Shown piece by piece: positions 6,391-13,618 of a stretch of 13,773 nucleotides of DNA (the first letter of the stretch is position 1; the number at the start of each line of letters is the position of its first letter). The notes under the pieces are model-generated. The model was not told the DNA's origin, did not search any database, and saw nothing but the letters and a program-made list of their open reading frames with translations. A program made the translations under genes and the position numbers. Source of the DNA: Bacillota bacterium (lineage in GTDB: Bacteria; Bacillota; Clostridia; Christensenellales; UMGS416); contig JAEYRA010000125.1 in assembly GCA_023409755.1 (NCBI GenBank), positions 1-13,773 on the forward strand, written 5' to 3'.

Positions 6391-8502
6391 TCAGTTGTTC
6401 ATGACTTTCTGATTGAGGGATTCGCTGGTCATGCACTCCTCAGTCATGTCGCAGCCGATAAGCTGGTCGGCCGCCAACGGTAGGGCCAGTGTGAAGCAGG
6501 TGCCCACGCCCGGTTGACTCTGCACCGTGATGGTGCCGCCATGGTGCTGCACGATGCCATAGGTGATGGAGAGGCCCAGCCCGCTGCCGCTGCCCTCAGC
6601 CTTGGTGGTGAAGAAGGGCTCGAAAATGTGACGCAGGACTTCCGGTTCCATGCCGCAGCCGGTATCGGTCACGCTCAGCATGTACCAGCGGCCAACATGG
6701 TCGGGCATACCGGGGTTGGCATCGGCCAGCCACGTGCGTACGGTGATGTCGCCACCCTGACCCATGGCATCCCGGGCATTGAGCCCCAGATTGAGCAGTA
6801 CGTTTTGCAGCTCATAATAGTTTCCGACGACAACCGCCGGGCCAGCCTCGTCCTCATAGTTCAGGTGGATCTTGACGGTCAGCGCCCGCTCCAGAAGGCT
6901 CAGCGTCACCTCTACCATCTTCTGCATGGGCACGTTGGTGTGCCCCTCCTGCTGCCCGCGAGAGAAGCTCAGAAGGCTCCGCAGCATGGCGGTGGAGTTG
7001 TTGATGGCCTCCTGCATGATGCTGGCGTACTTGCGCCGCTGCACCTCGTCGGCGGTACGGTTCATCAGGGTGAGCGACGTCTGTATGGTCATCAGATGGT
7101 TGTTCATGTCGTGGGCGACGCCACCGGCCAGCTGCCCCAAGGCCGTAAGCTTTTCGTTCTGGGCCATTCGCTGCTCGATGCGCTTGTGTTCATCCATGCA
7201 CAGGGCCACGCCGATGGTGTAGGGCTTGCCGTCCAGCAGGTTCTCCTTCCAGTTGAAGAGGAACCACAGGTAGTGCCCGTTCGCGTGGCGCAGCCGCAGC
7301 TCCCGGTTTGACACCACGTTCTGTTTCTCCCGAGCGACAATCGGGTTGACTTTGTACCGATCATCAGGATGGATGCGCTCCATCAACTCCAGGAAAGGGA
7401 TCTCATCGAGGTGAAAGCCCAGTGTCTCCAGCAGGCGCGGGGCCTGCAGCCGTTCGTCCATCCAGATCAGCTCAAAGGCGTTGGCCATCTCAAAGAGCAG
7501 GTTCATTTGGTACTGGCGGGTGGCCATGTCTTCCAGCGTGCGTCGTTCTTCGGTGATGTCCTCCACCTGCAGGAAGATGCCGGGCTGGCCGCCCAGGCGG
7601 TGGCCGATGGGCTTGGACGTGATGGCCAGCCGAAGCGGTTGGCCACCGTTTTTGGGTTGGAAGACCAGCTCTCCCGTGCCGGCTTCCAGCAGACGGGAAA
7701 GGCCGATGTCATCGGGCCGGGGTAGGCCATTGCGCCGCCGATCCCAGGACGTGCCTAGGATCTGCAACAGCTTTTCATTGATTTCCAGCAGTTCCCCCGC
7801 CTCCGACAGGAAGGCAAGGCCATAGGAGGTGTTCTCCACGAGCTTTTCCAGGCGCACGCGGGTGTTTACAATGGACGATACCGAACATTGTATGACGGGG
7901 ATGAACAGGGAGACTGTCATCAACAGCAGGACCAAGGGGTAGAACTGTGTATGATAAGGCAGCGCATCAATCCAGAGCAGACGCAGACTGGAGTACAGCG
8001 TGAGGAGAAAGTTGATCATCATACAGATATGGATGGGAATGTGGCTGAGAGAGCGCTCACGCCGAATGGTGACCAGAGCTACAACGGCGACGGACCCTCC
8101 GTTGCAGAGCATGACCAGCGACGACCAGACTTCCAGAGGACGGCCGGGTCCCAACACCGGCAGCACCGCCAACAGCAACGTTGAGAAGACAAGGTAGAGC
8201 CGTTGCAGGTGACGAATCCCCCGGTGCATGTCCATCATGTAGAGGAGACCCACCAGCAACGTACTGCTGAAACAGAGATCGCAGAGTAGAAAGAGTGCCG
8301 CGGACAGGAGCGGAATGTGTTGAGCAAATTCCAGCAACAGGTGAAGGATTACGGTGATCCCATACCCCACGGCCCAAGTCAGTACCGTGCGGTTTTGCAC
8401 CCGCAGTACTCCATAAACAAAGAAAAACAGGAGGCATCCGCCGGTCAATATGACAACATTGCTATCCAGAAGGGCAACGTTTCGGCTAAAATACCACTCC
8501 AT
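6391..8502 (-). CDS. 7TM sensor histidine kinase with two PAS domains
   Basis: The protein has 703 residues. Seven membrane helices fill about residues 15-206, like the 7TM sensor modules of Clostridial kinases. Two PAS-type domains follow (about 215-320 and 330-440; the second contains ERIHPDDR and ends in a PAC-like segment). The HisKA-type H-box GGVAHDMNNH has phospho-acceptor His464. The ATPase domain shows N-box NLGLNARDA (571-579), G1 box DTGCGM (613-618), F-box FEPFF (627-631) and G2 box GSGSGLGL (637-644). All catalytic boxes are intact, so it should autophosphorylate at the inner membrane face. No receiver domain or response-regulator gene is adjacent, so it is an orphan. The signal is unknown. 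ATG 8500-8502 has a weak AGAGG site 8 bases upstream. Confidence 0.9.
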   Translation of the reverse strand: MEWYFSRNVALLDSNVVILTGGCLLFFFVYGVLRVQNRTVLTWAVGYGITVILHLLLEFAQHIPLLSAALFLLCDLCFSSTLLVGLLYMMDMHRGIRHLQRLYLVFSTLLLAVLPVLGPGRPLEVWSSLVMLCNGGSVAVVALVTIRRERSLSHIPIHICMMINFLLTLYSSLRLLWIDALPYHTQFYPLVLLLMTVSLFIPVIQCSVSSIVNTRVRLEKLVENTSYGLAFLSEAGELLEINEKLLQILGTSWDRRRNGLPRPDDIGLSRLLEAGTGELVFQPKNGGQPLRLAITSKPIGHRLGGQPGIFLQVEDITEERRTLEDMATRQYQMNLLFEMANAFELIWMDERLQAPRLLETLGFHLDEIPFLELMERIHPDDRYKVNPIVAREKQNVVSNRELRLRHANGHYLWFLFNWKENLLDGKPYTIGVALCMDEHKRIEQRMAQNEKLTALGQLAGGVAHDMNNHLMTIQTSLTLMNRTADEVQRRKYASIMQEAINNSTAMLRSLLSFSRGQQEGHTNVPMQKMVEVTLSLLERALTVKIHLNYEDEAGPAVVVGNYYELQNVLLNLGLNARDAMGQGGDITVRTWLADANPGMPDHVGRWYMLSVTDTGCGMEPEVLRHIFEPFFTTKAEGSGSGLGLSITYGIVQHHGGTITVQSQPGVGTCFTLALPLAADQLIGCDMTEECMTSESLNQKVMNN

Positions 8503-8574
8503 GGCTCAAACCTCTGATTCTTAATTGTTGAGAGGTTGGTGATTGCATGAAAATTGGTGCGAAACTACATCGTT

Positions 8575-8603
8575 ATTTTACACATCCGTTCGTTATAACG
8601 CAA
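8575..8603 (-). promoter_or_regulatory. Probable promoter of the histidine kinase gene
   Basis: On the minus strand, TTGCGT (8598-8603) and TAAAAT (8575-8580) are exactly 17 bases apart in an AT-rich stretch, giving a leader of about 65 bases. A CGTTATAACG palindrome (8591-8600) overlaps the spacer and -35 and could be an operator. Confidence 0.5.
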
Positions 8604-8790
8604 TCAAAAGCCGGAAACATGTAACAAAAAATACAAAAAAGACAAAATTCGACAATAGAAAAGGGCAAGGAGCAGGCTAAACAGACAGGTTGTGTCGTTT
8701 TGAGGCCGCTCTGTGTATCATCGAGCCTTGGGGACGGCATGGTTGCGCCTGGTGTGAGGGAACGAACACTGTTTGGTTGGGGGAGCTTGA

Positions 8791-8887
8791 CGAGTGCTTT
8801 TCTGGTGCTCGCGCTGAAATGTGGCAGTTGTCCCAACTGACCTCCGTACGGCGCTTGCGTTGCCTTGTGGCAACGAATGCTTTTTTT
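8791..8887 (+). repeat. Mosaic repeat, module A copy 1 (truncated)
   Basis: This starts with CGAGTGCTTTTCTGG and carries CAGTTGTCCCAACTG, CCGTACGG and a CGTTGCC/GGCAACG hairpin. It breaks at the T-run (8881-8887), where module B joins directly. The A-specific tail present in copies 2 and 3 is missing. The 200 bases before it (8604-8790) show no gene or repeat. Confidence 0.85.
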
Positions 8888-8988
8888 GACGGCTCGCCGT
8901 TCGCACCTTACGCCGCATCCAGCGGCTAGGGCGTTGCTTCGCATCGCCCTCACGGTGCGAAACGGATGACTTCCGTACGGCGCTTGCA
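8888..8988 (+). repeat. Mosaic repeat, module B copy 1
   Basis: This 101-base unit is nearly identical to 9156-9256 (two differences seen). It folds as a three-way junction: outer stem TTCGCACC (8900-8907) with GGTGCGAA (8954-8961), inner hairpins GCCGC/GCGGC (8912-8926) and AGGGCG.TGC / GCA.CGCCCT (8928-8950). Confidence 0.88.
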
Positions 8989-9142
8989 CGAGTGCTTTTC
9001 AGGTGCTCGCACTGAAATGTGGTAGTTGTCCCAACTGACTTCCGTACGGCGCTTGCGTTGCCTTGCGGCAACGAGTGCTTTTTTTGCAAAAAAGCACTGT
9101 AAGCTTGTACGGTTGGAAGCATCTATGATGCGTCCGGCGTGG
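8989..9142 (+). repeat. Mosaic repeat, module A copy 2
   Basis: This is a full A unit. It has the CGAGTGCTTTTC start, GTTGTCCCAAC, CCGTACGG and CGTTGCC/GGCAACG hairpin, then an AGTGCTTTTTT/AAAAAAGCACT hairpin around 9074-9098, an AAGCTTGTACGG segment, and a final GCATC/GATGC hairpin ending GCGTCC at 9135. Confidence 0.88.
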
Positions 9143-9256
9143 CGAGTGCTTTTCTGACGGCTCGCCGTTCGCACCTTACGCCGCATCCAGCGGCTAGGGC
9201 GTTGCTTCGCATCGCCCTCACGGTGTGAAACGGATGACTTCCGTACGGCGCTTGCG
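9143..9256 (+). repeat. Mosaic repeat, module B copy 2
   Basis: This is led by 13 bases of A-type start (9143-9155), then B proper from 9156. One of its two differences from copy 1 turns GGTGCGAA into GGTGTGAA, which keeps the outer stem through a G-T pair. Confidence 0.88.
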
Positions 9257-9403
9257 CGAGTGCTTTTCTGGTGCTCGCACTGAAATGTGGAAGTTGTCCC
9301 AACTGACCTCCGTACGGCGCTTGCGTTGCCATACGGCAACGAGTGCTTTTTTTGCAAAAAAGCACTATAAGCTTGTACGGTTGGACGCATCATAGATGCG
9401 TCC
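9257..9403 (+). repeat. Mosaic repeat, module A copy 3
   Basis: This full A unit matches copy 2 with scattered substitutions that fall mostly in loops (GCCATACGGC against GCCTTGCGGC). It ends in a perfect 9-bp hairpin, GGACGCATC/GATGCGTCC. Confidence 0.88.
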
Positions 9404-9420
9404 GGACCCTTTTTCTTTTC
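9383..9420 (+). terminator. Terminator-like hairpin at the end of module A copy 3
   Basis: GGACGCATC (9383-9391) pairs with GATGCGTCC (9395-9403). After GGACCC comes a pyrimidine run with five T then TCTTTTC. It lies just upstream of the glpK promoter candidate and would block read-through from the repeat region into glpK. Confidence 0.5.
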
Positions 9421-9438
9421 CCCGGTCTGCGATACAAT
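9411..9438 (+). promoter_or_regulatory. Possible promoter of glpK
   Basis: TACAAT (9433-9438) is a good -10 placed 39 bases before the start codon. The matching -35 position (TTTTCT, 9411-9416, 16-base spacer) is poor, which would suit activator dependence. No clear catabolite (cre) site was found. Confidence 0.4.
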
Positions 9439-9477
9439 ACGAAATAGCAAGCCATTCATGAAATGGGAGGGATTGCC

Positions 9478-10962
9478 ATGCGGCTGTTGGCGGCGTTGGA
9501 CCAGGGAACCACCAGTTCCAGGGCACTGCTCTTTGATGAGAGGGGCACGCCGGTGGCTGGGGCCCAGCGGGAGTTCAAACAGCATTACCCACGGCCCGGT
9601 TGGGTGGAGCACGATCCCTTTGACATTCTGGCGACCCAGACCGAGGTGCTGCGCGAGGCACTGGCCCGCGGCGGCTTTGAGGCCCGGGACGTGGCGGCGG
9701 TGGGCATCACCAACCAGCGGGAGACGACCCTGCTGTGGGACCGCCGCACCGGCCGGCCGGTCTGCAACGCCATCGTGTGGCAGTGCCGCCGCACGGCGGA
9801 CTTCTGTGAGGGGCTGCGGCGTGACGGGCTGGAGCCCGAGATCACCGCGCGCACGGGGTTGGTGGCCGACGCCTACTTCTCGGCCAGCAAACTCAAGTGG
9901 ATCCTCGACAACGTGGACGGCGCACGCCGGGACGCCGAGGCCGGCCGCCTGTGCTTCGGCACGGTGGACAGCTGGCTCATCTGGAACCTGACGGGCGGGG
10001 CGGTGCACGCCACCGACGTGACGAACGCCGCACGCACCATGCTCTATAACATTCACACCGGAGGGTGGGACGACGAGCTGCTGCGGCTCTTTGACATCCC
10101 CCGGGCGGTGTTGCCCCAGGTGCAGCCCTGCGTGGGGCACTTTGGCCACCTGCGGCGCGATGTGCTGGGGGTGGAGGTGCCCATCCTGGGTGTGGCGGGC
10201 GACCAGCACGCGGCGCTCTTCGGGCAGGCGTGCTTTGCCCCCGGAGACGCCAAGAACACCTATGGCACCGGCTGCTTCCTGCTGATGAACACCGGGGACA
10301 AGCCGGTGGCCAGCCAAAACCGGCTGCTGACGACCGTGGCGTGGGACTTGGGCCAGGGCCCGACCTACGCGTTGGAAGGCTCGGTCTTCATGGGCGGGGC
10401 GGTCATCCAGTGGCTGCGGGACGAAATGGGCCTGCTGACCAGTGCTGCCCAGAGCGAGGAACTGGCGGACTCGGTGCCCGACAGCGCCGGGGTCTATGTG
10501 GTGCCGGCCTTCACCGGCCTGGGCGCCCCCTGGTGGGACATGTACGCCCGGGGCACCATTGTGGGGCTGACGCGCGGGGCCGGGCGGGCCCACGTGGTGC
10601 GCGCCGCGCTGGAGTCCATTGCTTACCAGAGCAACGACGTGCTGCAGGCCATGGGCGGCGACGCGGGCGTGGGCTTGACGACGCTCAAAGTGGACGGCGG
10701 CGCGTCGGCCAACGGGTTCCTGCTGCAGTTTCAGTCAGACCTCCTGGGCGCCCCGGTGGTGCGCCCCGCCTGCCTGGAGACGACGGCCCTGGGCGCGGCC
10801 ACGCTGGCGGGCATTGGCGCGGGGGTCTTTGGCGGCACCGAGGACCTCAAGCGCCTGTGGCAGGAGGGTGCCCGCTTCGCGCCTCGGCCCCTGGCCCCCG
10901 GCGGGGTGCTGGGCTGGCGCCGGGCGGTGGGGCGTGCCCGCCGCTGGGTGGAGGAGGAGTAG
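9478..10962 (+). CDS. glpK: Glycerol kinase (ATP:glycerol 3-phosphotransferase)
   Basis: The protein has 494 residues, the usual length for GlpK. It phosphorylates glycerol to sn-glycerol 3-phosphate in the cytoplasm. Family blocks appear in order: DQGTTSSRALLFD (8-20) for phosphate binding, GITNQRETTLLWDR, AIVWQCRRT, ASKLKWILDN, GTVDSWLIWNLTGG, GVAGDQHAALFGQ, KNTYGTGCFLLMNTG (adenosine site), FTGLGAPWWD, ALESIAYQ and KVDGGASANGFLLQFQSD. This is a typical FGGY-family set with no broken motif. I chose ATG 9478 because GGGAGG (9465-9470) lies 7 bases ahead; an earlier in-frame ATG at 9463 overlaps that site. No glpF or glpD is visible beside it. It leads a plus-strand run with two esterases and a dioxygenase, and a repeat mosaic abuts its leader. 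Confidence 0.97.
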   Translation: MRLLAALDQGTTSSRALLFDERGTPVAGAQREFKQHYPRPGWVEHDPFDILATQTEVLREALARGGFEARDVAAVGITNQRETTLLWDRRTGRPVCNAIVWQCRRTADFCEGLRRDGLEPEITARTGLVADAYFSASKLKWILDNVDGARRDAEAGRLCFGTVDSWLIWNLTGGAVHATDVTNAARTMLYNIHTGGWDDELLRLFDIPRAVLPQVQPCVGHFGHLRRDVLGVEVPILGVAGDQHAALFGQACFAPGDAKNTYGTGCFLLMNTGDKPVASQNRLLTTVAWDLGQGPTYALEGSVFMGGAVIQWLRDEMGLLTSAAQSEELADSVPDSAGVYVVPAFTGLGAPWWDMYARGTIVGLTRGAGRAHVVRAALESIAYQSNDVLQAMGGDAGVGLTTLKVDGGASANGFLLQFQSDLLGAPVVRPACLETTALGAATLAGIGAGVFGGTEDLKRLWQEGARFAPRPLAPGGVLGWRRAVGRARRWVEEE

Positions 10963-11002
10963 CAGCCAGCCGCGCCCGGTCAACCGGCGTGCGGTGGGCT
11001 GC
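10962..11002 (+). other. Nested intercistronic hairpin after glpK
   Basis: Three nested helices form one long stem: GCAGCC (10962-10967) with GGCTGC (10997-11002), CCGC (10970-10973) with GCGG (10991-10994), and CCGGT (10976-10980) with ACCGG (10983-10987). No T-run follows, so it looks more like an mRNA-stabilising or processing stem than a terminator. glpK may therefore be transcribed on into the esterases. Confidence 0.5.
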
Positions 11003-11064
11003 AAGGAATGATCACAGGCCCGCTTTGGCGGACCCACCATAGAAGAGGGAAGGAAGGGACAACC

Positions 11065-11889
11065 ATGGCATTTCTGCAAACCCAGTTCCACAGCAAGGCG
11101 CTGAATCTCTGTGTCACCTGCAACGTGTTGATGCCCGTGAGCGACACCCCCGCGGCGCAGCGCAAGGTTCCGGTGCTCTACCTCCTGCACGGCTACTCCG
11201 ACGATCACTCCATCTGGCTGCGACGCACCAGCATTGAGCGTTATCTGGAGGATATCGCGCCGGATTTTGCGATCGTCATGCCGGCGGTGGATCACAGCCG
11301 GTATACCGATGAAAAGCACGGCAACAAGTATTGGACCTACGTAAGCGAGGAACTGCCTCAGGTGATGGGGTCGCTCTTCCCCCTGTCCGACCGGCGGGAG
11401 GATACCTTTGTAGCCGGCCTCTCCATGGGCGGCTACGGCACGCTGAAGCTGGCGCTCAACCAGCCCGAACGGTTTCTGGCGGCGGCGGCGTTCTCCGGCG
11501 GGGGAGACGCGACCAACCGGCTGCTGGCCAAGCCCGGCGAGCCCGGCTACAACCAGGAGACATTCGACGTGTACGGCAGTATGGAGGAATACGTCGGCTC
11601 CATCAACGATCTCAAGCACCGGGCGGCGGTGGTGGCGAAGCTGCCGGTGAAACCGGCGCTGGCGCTGCACTGCGGCACCGATGACTTCCTCTTTGACAGC
11701 AACGTCGCCTACCATGAGTACCTCAATACCCTGGGGTATGACCACATTTGGGAGGCCACGCCCGGCTACGCCCACGAGTGGCGGTATTGGGACTTGAAAG
11801 TGCAGGAGGCCCTGCGGTGGTTTGTGGCCCTGCGCAACGAGGCCACCGGCGGCCGGAAGGAAAACACCCGCCCGTCGGCGAATTTCTAG
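11065..11889 (+). CDS. Alpha/beta-hydrolase esterase, EstA/esterase-D type (copy 1)
   Basis: The protein has 274 residues with no signal peptide or membrane segment, so it is cytoplasmic. It belongs to the putative-esterase family (PF00756: tributyrin esterase, S-formylglutathione hydrolase, feruloyl esterase). The oxyanion region is YLLHGYSDDHSIW (39-51), the nucleophile elbow GLSMGGYG has Ser120, the acid is probably Asp207 in CGTDDFL, and His237 lies in GYAHEW. The substrate is likely a short-chain acyl or hydroxycinnamoyl ester; which one is not shown. The start follows an AAGGAAGGG site at good spacing. It lies 102 bases after glpK and 45 bases before a close paralogue of equal length. 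Next to glpK, an acylglycerol-cleaving role is attractive but unproven. Confidence 0.88.
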   Translation: MAFLQTQFHSKALNLCVTCNVLMPVSDTPAAQRKVPVLYLLHGYSDDHSIWLRRTSIERYLEDIAPDFAIVMPAVDHSRYTDEKHGNKYWTYVSEELPQVMGSLFPLSDRREDTFVAGLSMGGYGTLKLALNQPERFLAAAAFSGGGDATNRLLAKPGEPGYNQETFDVYGSMEEYVGSINDLKHRAAVVAKLPVKPALALHCGTDDFLFDSNVAYHEYLNTLGYDHIWEATPGYAHEWRYWDLKVQEALRWFVALRNEATGGRKENTRPSANF

Positions 11890-11934
11890 AGCAACACATT
11901 TAACAAACACCAAAGAAATCAGGAGGAATTCGAA

Positions 11935-12759
11935 ATGGCGTTTCTGCAAACTCAGTTTCATAGCAAGGCACTGAACCTCTGCGTCACCTGCAACGTGCTG
12001 ATGCCCGTGAGTGACACCCCGGCCGCCGGGCGGAAGGTGCCGGTGCTTTACCTCTTGCACGGCTATTCCGATGATCACTCCATCTGGCTGCGGCGCACGA
12101 GCATCGAGCGGTACGTCGAGACGATTGCGCCGGATTTTGCGGTCGTCATGCCGGCGGTGGACCACAGCTTCTACACCGATGAGAAGCACGGCAACAAGTA
12201 CTGGACCTTCGTGAGCGAGGAACTGCCCCAGGTGATGAGCTCGCTGTTCCCCATCTCCGACCGGCGGGAGGATACCTTTGTGGCTGGCCTCTCCATGGGC
12301 GGCTATGGCACGCTGAAGCTGGCCCTCAACCAGCCCAACCGGTTCCTGGCCGGCGCCAGTTTCTCCGGCCTGTGTGACGCCACGCGGGAGCTGGACGCCG
12401 CCGTCAACGAACTGGACTTCTACAACGAAATGCTCAACATCTTTGGCAGCATGCAGGAGTTCAAAGGCTCCATCAATGACCTGGTGAGCGTGGCGGGCAA
12501 GGTGGCCGAGCTGCCGGTGAAGCCCTCGCTCATGCTCTGCTGCGGCACCGAGGACTTCCTCTATGACAACAACGTGGGATTCCACACGATGCTCGATAAG
12601 CTGGGCTACGAGCACATTTGGGACTCGACGCCCGGCTACGCCCACACCTGGGAGTATTGGGACATGAAGGTTCAGAAGGCGCTGGAGTGGTTTGTGGCCC
12701 TGCGCGAGGAGGCCACCGGCGGCGCCAAGGAGGCCACCCGGCCGTCGGCCAACTTCTAA
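11935..12759 (+). CDS. Alpha/beta-hydrolase esterase, EstA/esterase-D type (copy 2)
   Basis: The protein has 274 residues and aligns without gaps to copy 1; hand alignment gives 213 of 274 identical. The catalytic set is kept at the same positions: Ser120 in GLSMGGYG, Asp207 in CGTEDFL, His237 in GYAHTW. Differences cluster at residues 145-225, with 16 of 20 changed at 151-170 (LDAAVNELDFYNEML region). In this fold that part typically covers the active site. The first 144 residues differ at only about ten places. A strong AGGAGG (11921-11926) precedes ATG 11935. It reads as a tandem duplication that has diverged in substrate choice. It is followed after 21 bases by the dioxygenase gene and is probably co-transcribed with it. 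Confidence 0.88.
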   Translation: MAFLQTQFHSKALNLCVTCNVLMPVSDTPAAGRKVPVLYLLHGYSDDHSIWLRRTSIERYVETIAPDFAVVMPAVDHSFYTDEKHGNKYWTFVSEELPQVMSSLFPISDRREDTFVAGLSMGGYGTLKLALNQPNRFLAGASFSGLCDATRELDAAVNELDFYNEMLNIFGSMQEFKGSINDLVSVAGKVAELPVKPSLMLCCGTEDFLYDNNVGFHTMLDKLGYEHIWDSTPGYAHTWEYWDMKVQKALEWFVALREEATGGAKEATRPSANF

Positions 12760-12780
12760 AGGGTTAGAAAGTCGTTTGCA

Positions 12781-13551
12781 ATGGACGAACGAATGCCAGT
12801 GGTGTTCCTGGGCCATGGCTCGCCCATGAACGCCATCGAAAACAACGAATACACCGCCCAGTGGGAGGCCCTGGGCCGCGCGTTGCCGCGGCCCAGGGCC
12901 ATTCTTTGTGTGTCGGCCCACTGGTACACCCAGGGCACCCGGGTGACTGACGCGCCTCAACCCAGGATGGTCTACGACATGTTCGGGTTCCCGGAAGAAC
13001 TCTACCGGGTGCAGTACCCGGCCCTCGGCGCGCCGGGGGTGGCCCGTGAGGCACTGGCGCTGCTGGGCGACCGTGCCGTGCTGGACAACACCTGGGGGCT
13101 TGACCACGGGGCGTGGTCGGTTCTGAGGCGGCTGTTCCCGGCGGCGGATGTGCCGGTGTTTCAGGTGAGCGTGGATCGCACCGGCGACGGCGCGGCAATG
13201 CTGGCCCTGGGGCAGGCCCTGGCACCCCTGCGGGAGCAGGGCGTGCTGCTCCTGGGAAGCGGCAATGTGGTGCACAACCTGCACCGGGTGGACTGGAACC
13301 ACCGAAGCGGACTCCCCTGGGCCGACCGGTTTGACGCGCTGGTGCGCCGAAAGGTGGAGGAGGGCCGCTTTGCCGACCTGGCTGACCCAGCGCTCTTGGG
13401 CGAAGACTACTCGTTGGCCGTGCCCACCCCCGACCACTACTGGCCGCTGCTGGCGGTGCTGGGGGCGGCCACCCCAGGCGAGCGGGTGGAGGTGCTCTGC
13501 GAGGAGCGGGTGCTGGGGTCGCTGTCGATGACGGGGTACCGGTTTGGGTGA
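12781..13551 (+). CDS. LigB/YgiD-type extradiol dioxygenase (DODA class III family)
   Basis: The protein has 256 residues and is similar along its length to E. coli YgiD (4,5-DOPA extradiol dioxygenase). Motifs in order are FLGHGSPMNAIE (His12), VSAHWYTQGT (His47), FGFPEELY, WGLDHGAWSVL (His109), GSGNVVHNL (His165) and PTPDHYWPLL (His219), ending GSLSMTGY. The histidines match the family's metal and catalytic ligands. The family opens catechol-type rings using molecular oxygen; the physiological substrate of YgiD-like proteins is mostly unknown. ATG 12781 has a poor ribosome site, and an in-frame ATG at 12793 (MPVVFLGHG) is the alternative. With only 21 bases after the second esterase, translation may be coupled. 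Its presence is odd if the host is a strict anaerobe. Confidence 0.9.
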   Translation: MDERMPVVFLGHGSPMNAIENNEYTAQWEALGRALPRPRAILCVSAHWYTQGTRVTDAPQPRMVYDMFGFPEELYRVQYPALGAPGVAREALALLGDRAVLDNTWGLDHGAWSVLRRLFPAADVPVFQVSVDRTGDGAAMLALGQALAPLREQGVLLLGSGNVVHNLHRVDWNHRSGLPWADRFDALVRRKVEEGRFADLADPALLGEDYSLAVPTPDHYWPLLAVLGAATPGERVEVLCEERVLGSLSMTGYRFG

Positions 13552-13585
13552 GGGAACACGAGAATAGAGCAGAAACACCAACAAT

Positions 13586-13618
13586 AGGGCTTCCCATGGC
13601 GGGAAGCCCTGTTGTTTT
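13586..13618 (+). terminator. Intrinsic terminator of the glpK-esterase-dioxygenase group
   Basis: A perfect 10-bp stem, AGGGCTTCCC (13586-13595) with GGGAAGCCCT (13601-13610), has a 5-base loop and then GTTGTTTTATT. It lies 34 bases after the dioxygenase stop. The remaining 155 bases to the window edge hold only small hairpins (TTCTATG/CATAGAA near 13629-13652, GAACCG/CGGTTC near 13651-13667) and no gene. Confidence 0.92.

Noticed and set aside
8791..9403. CRISPR array
   Set aside because: The repeat units are 100-150 bases, alternate between two types, and have no short unique spacers; no cas genes are nearby.
8950..10593. Minus-strand open frame running from the repeat mosaic into the antisense of glpK
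   Set aside because: Its C-terminal part is translated repeat DNA (recurring KKHSLP and SAVR segments) and its N-terminal part is antisense to glpK. It is not a gene.
10735..13584. A very long open frame (about 950 codons) on the minus strand opposite glpK, both esterases and the dioxygenase
   Set aside because: Four well-identified genes with ribosome sites occupy the plus strand. The antisense translation is rich in His, Gln, Pro, Arg and Gly, has no recognisable domain, and is the usual by-product of GC-rich third-position bias.
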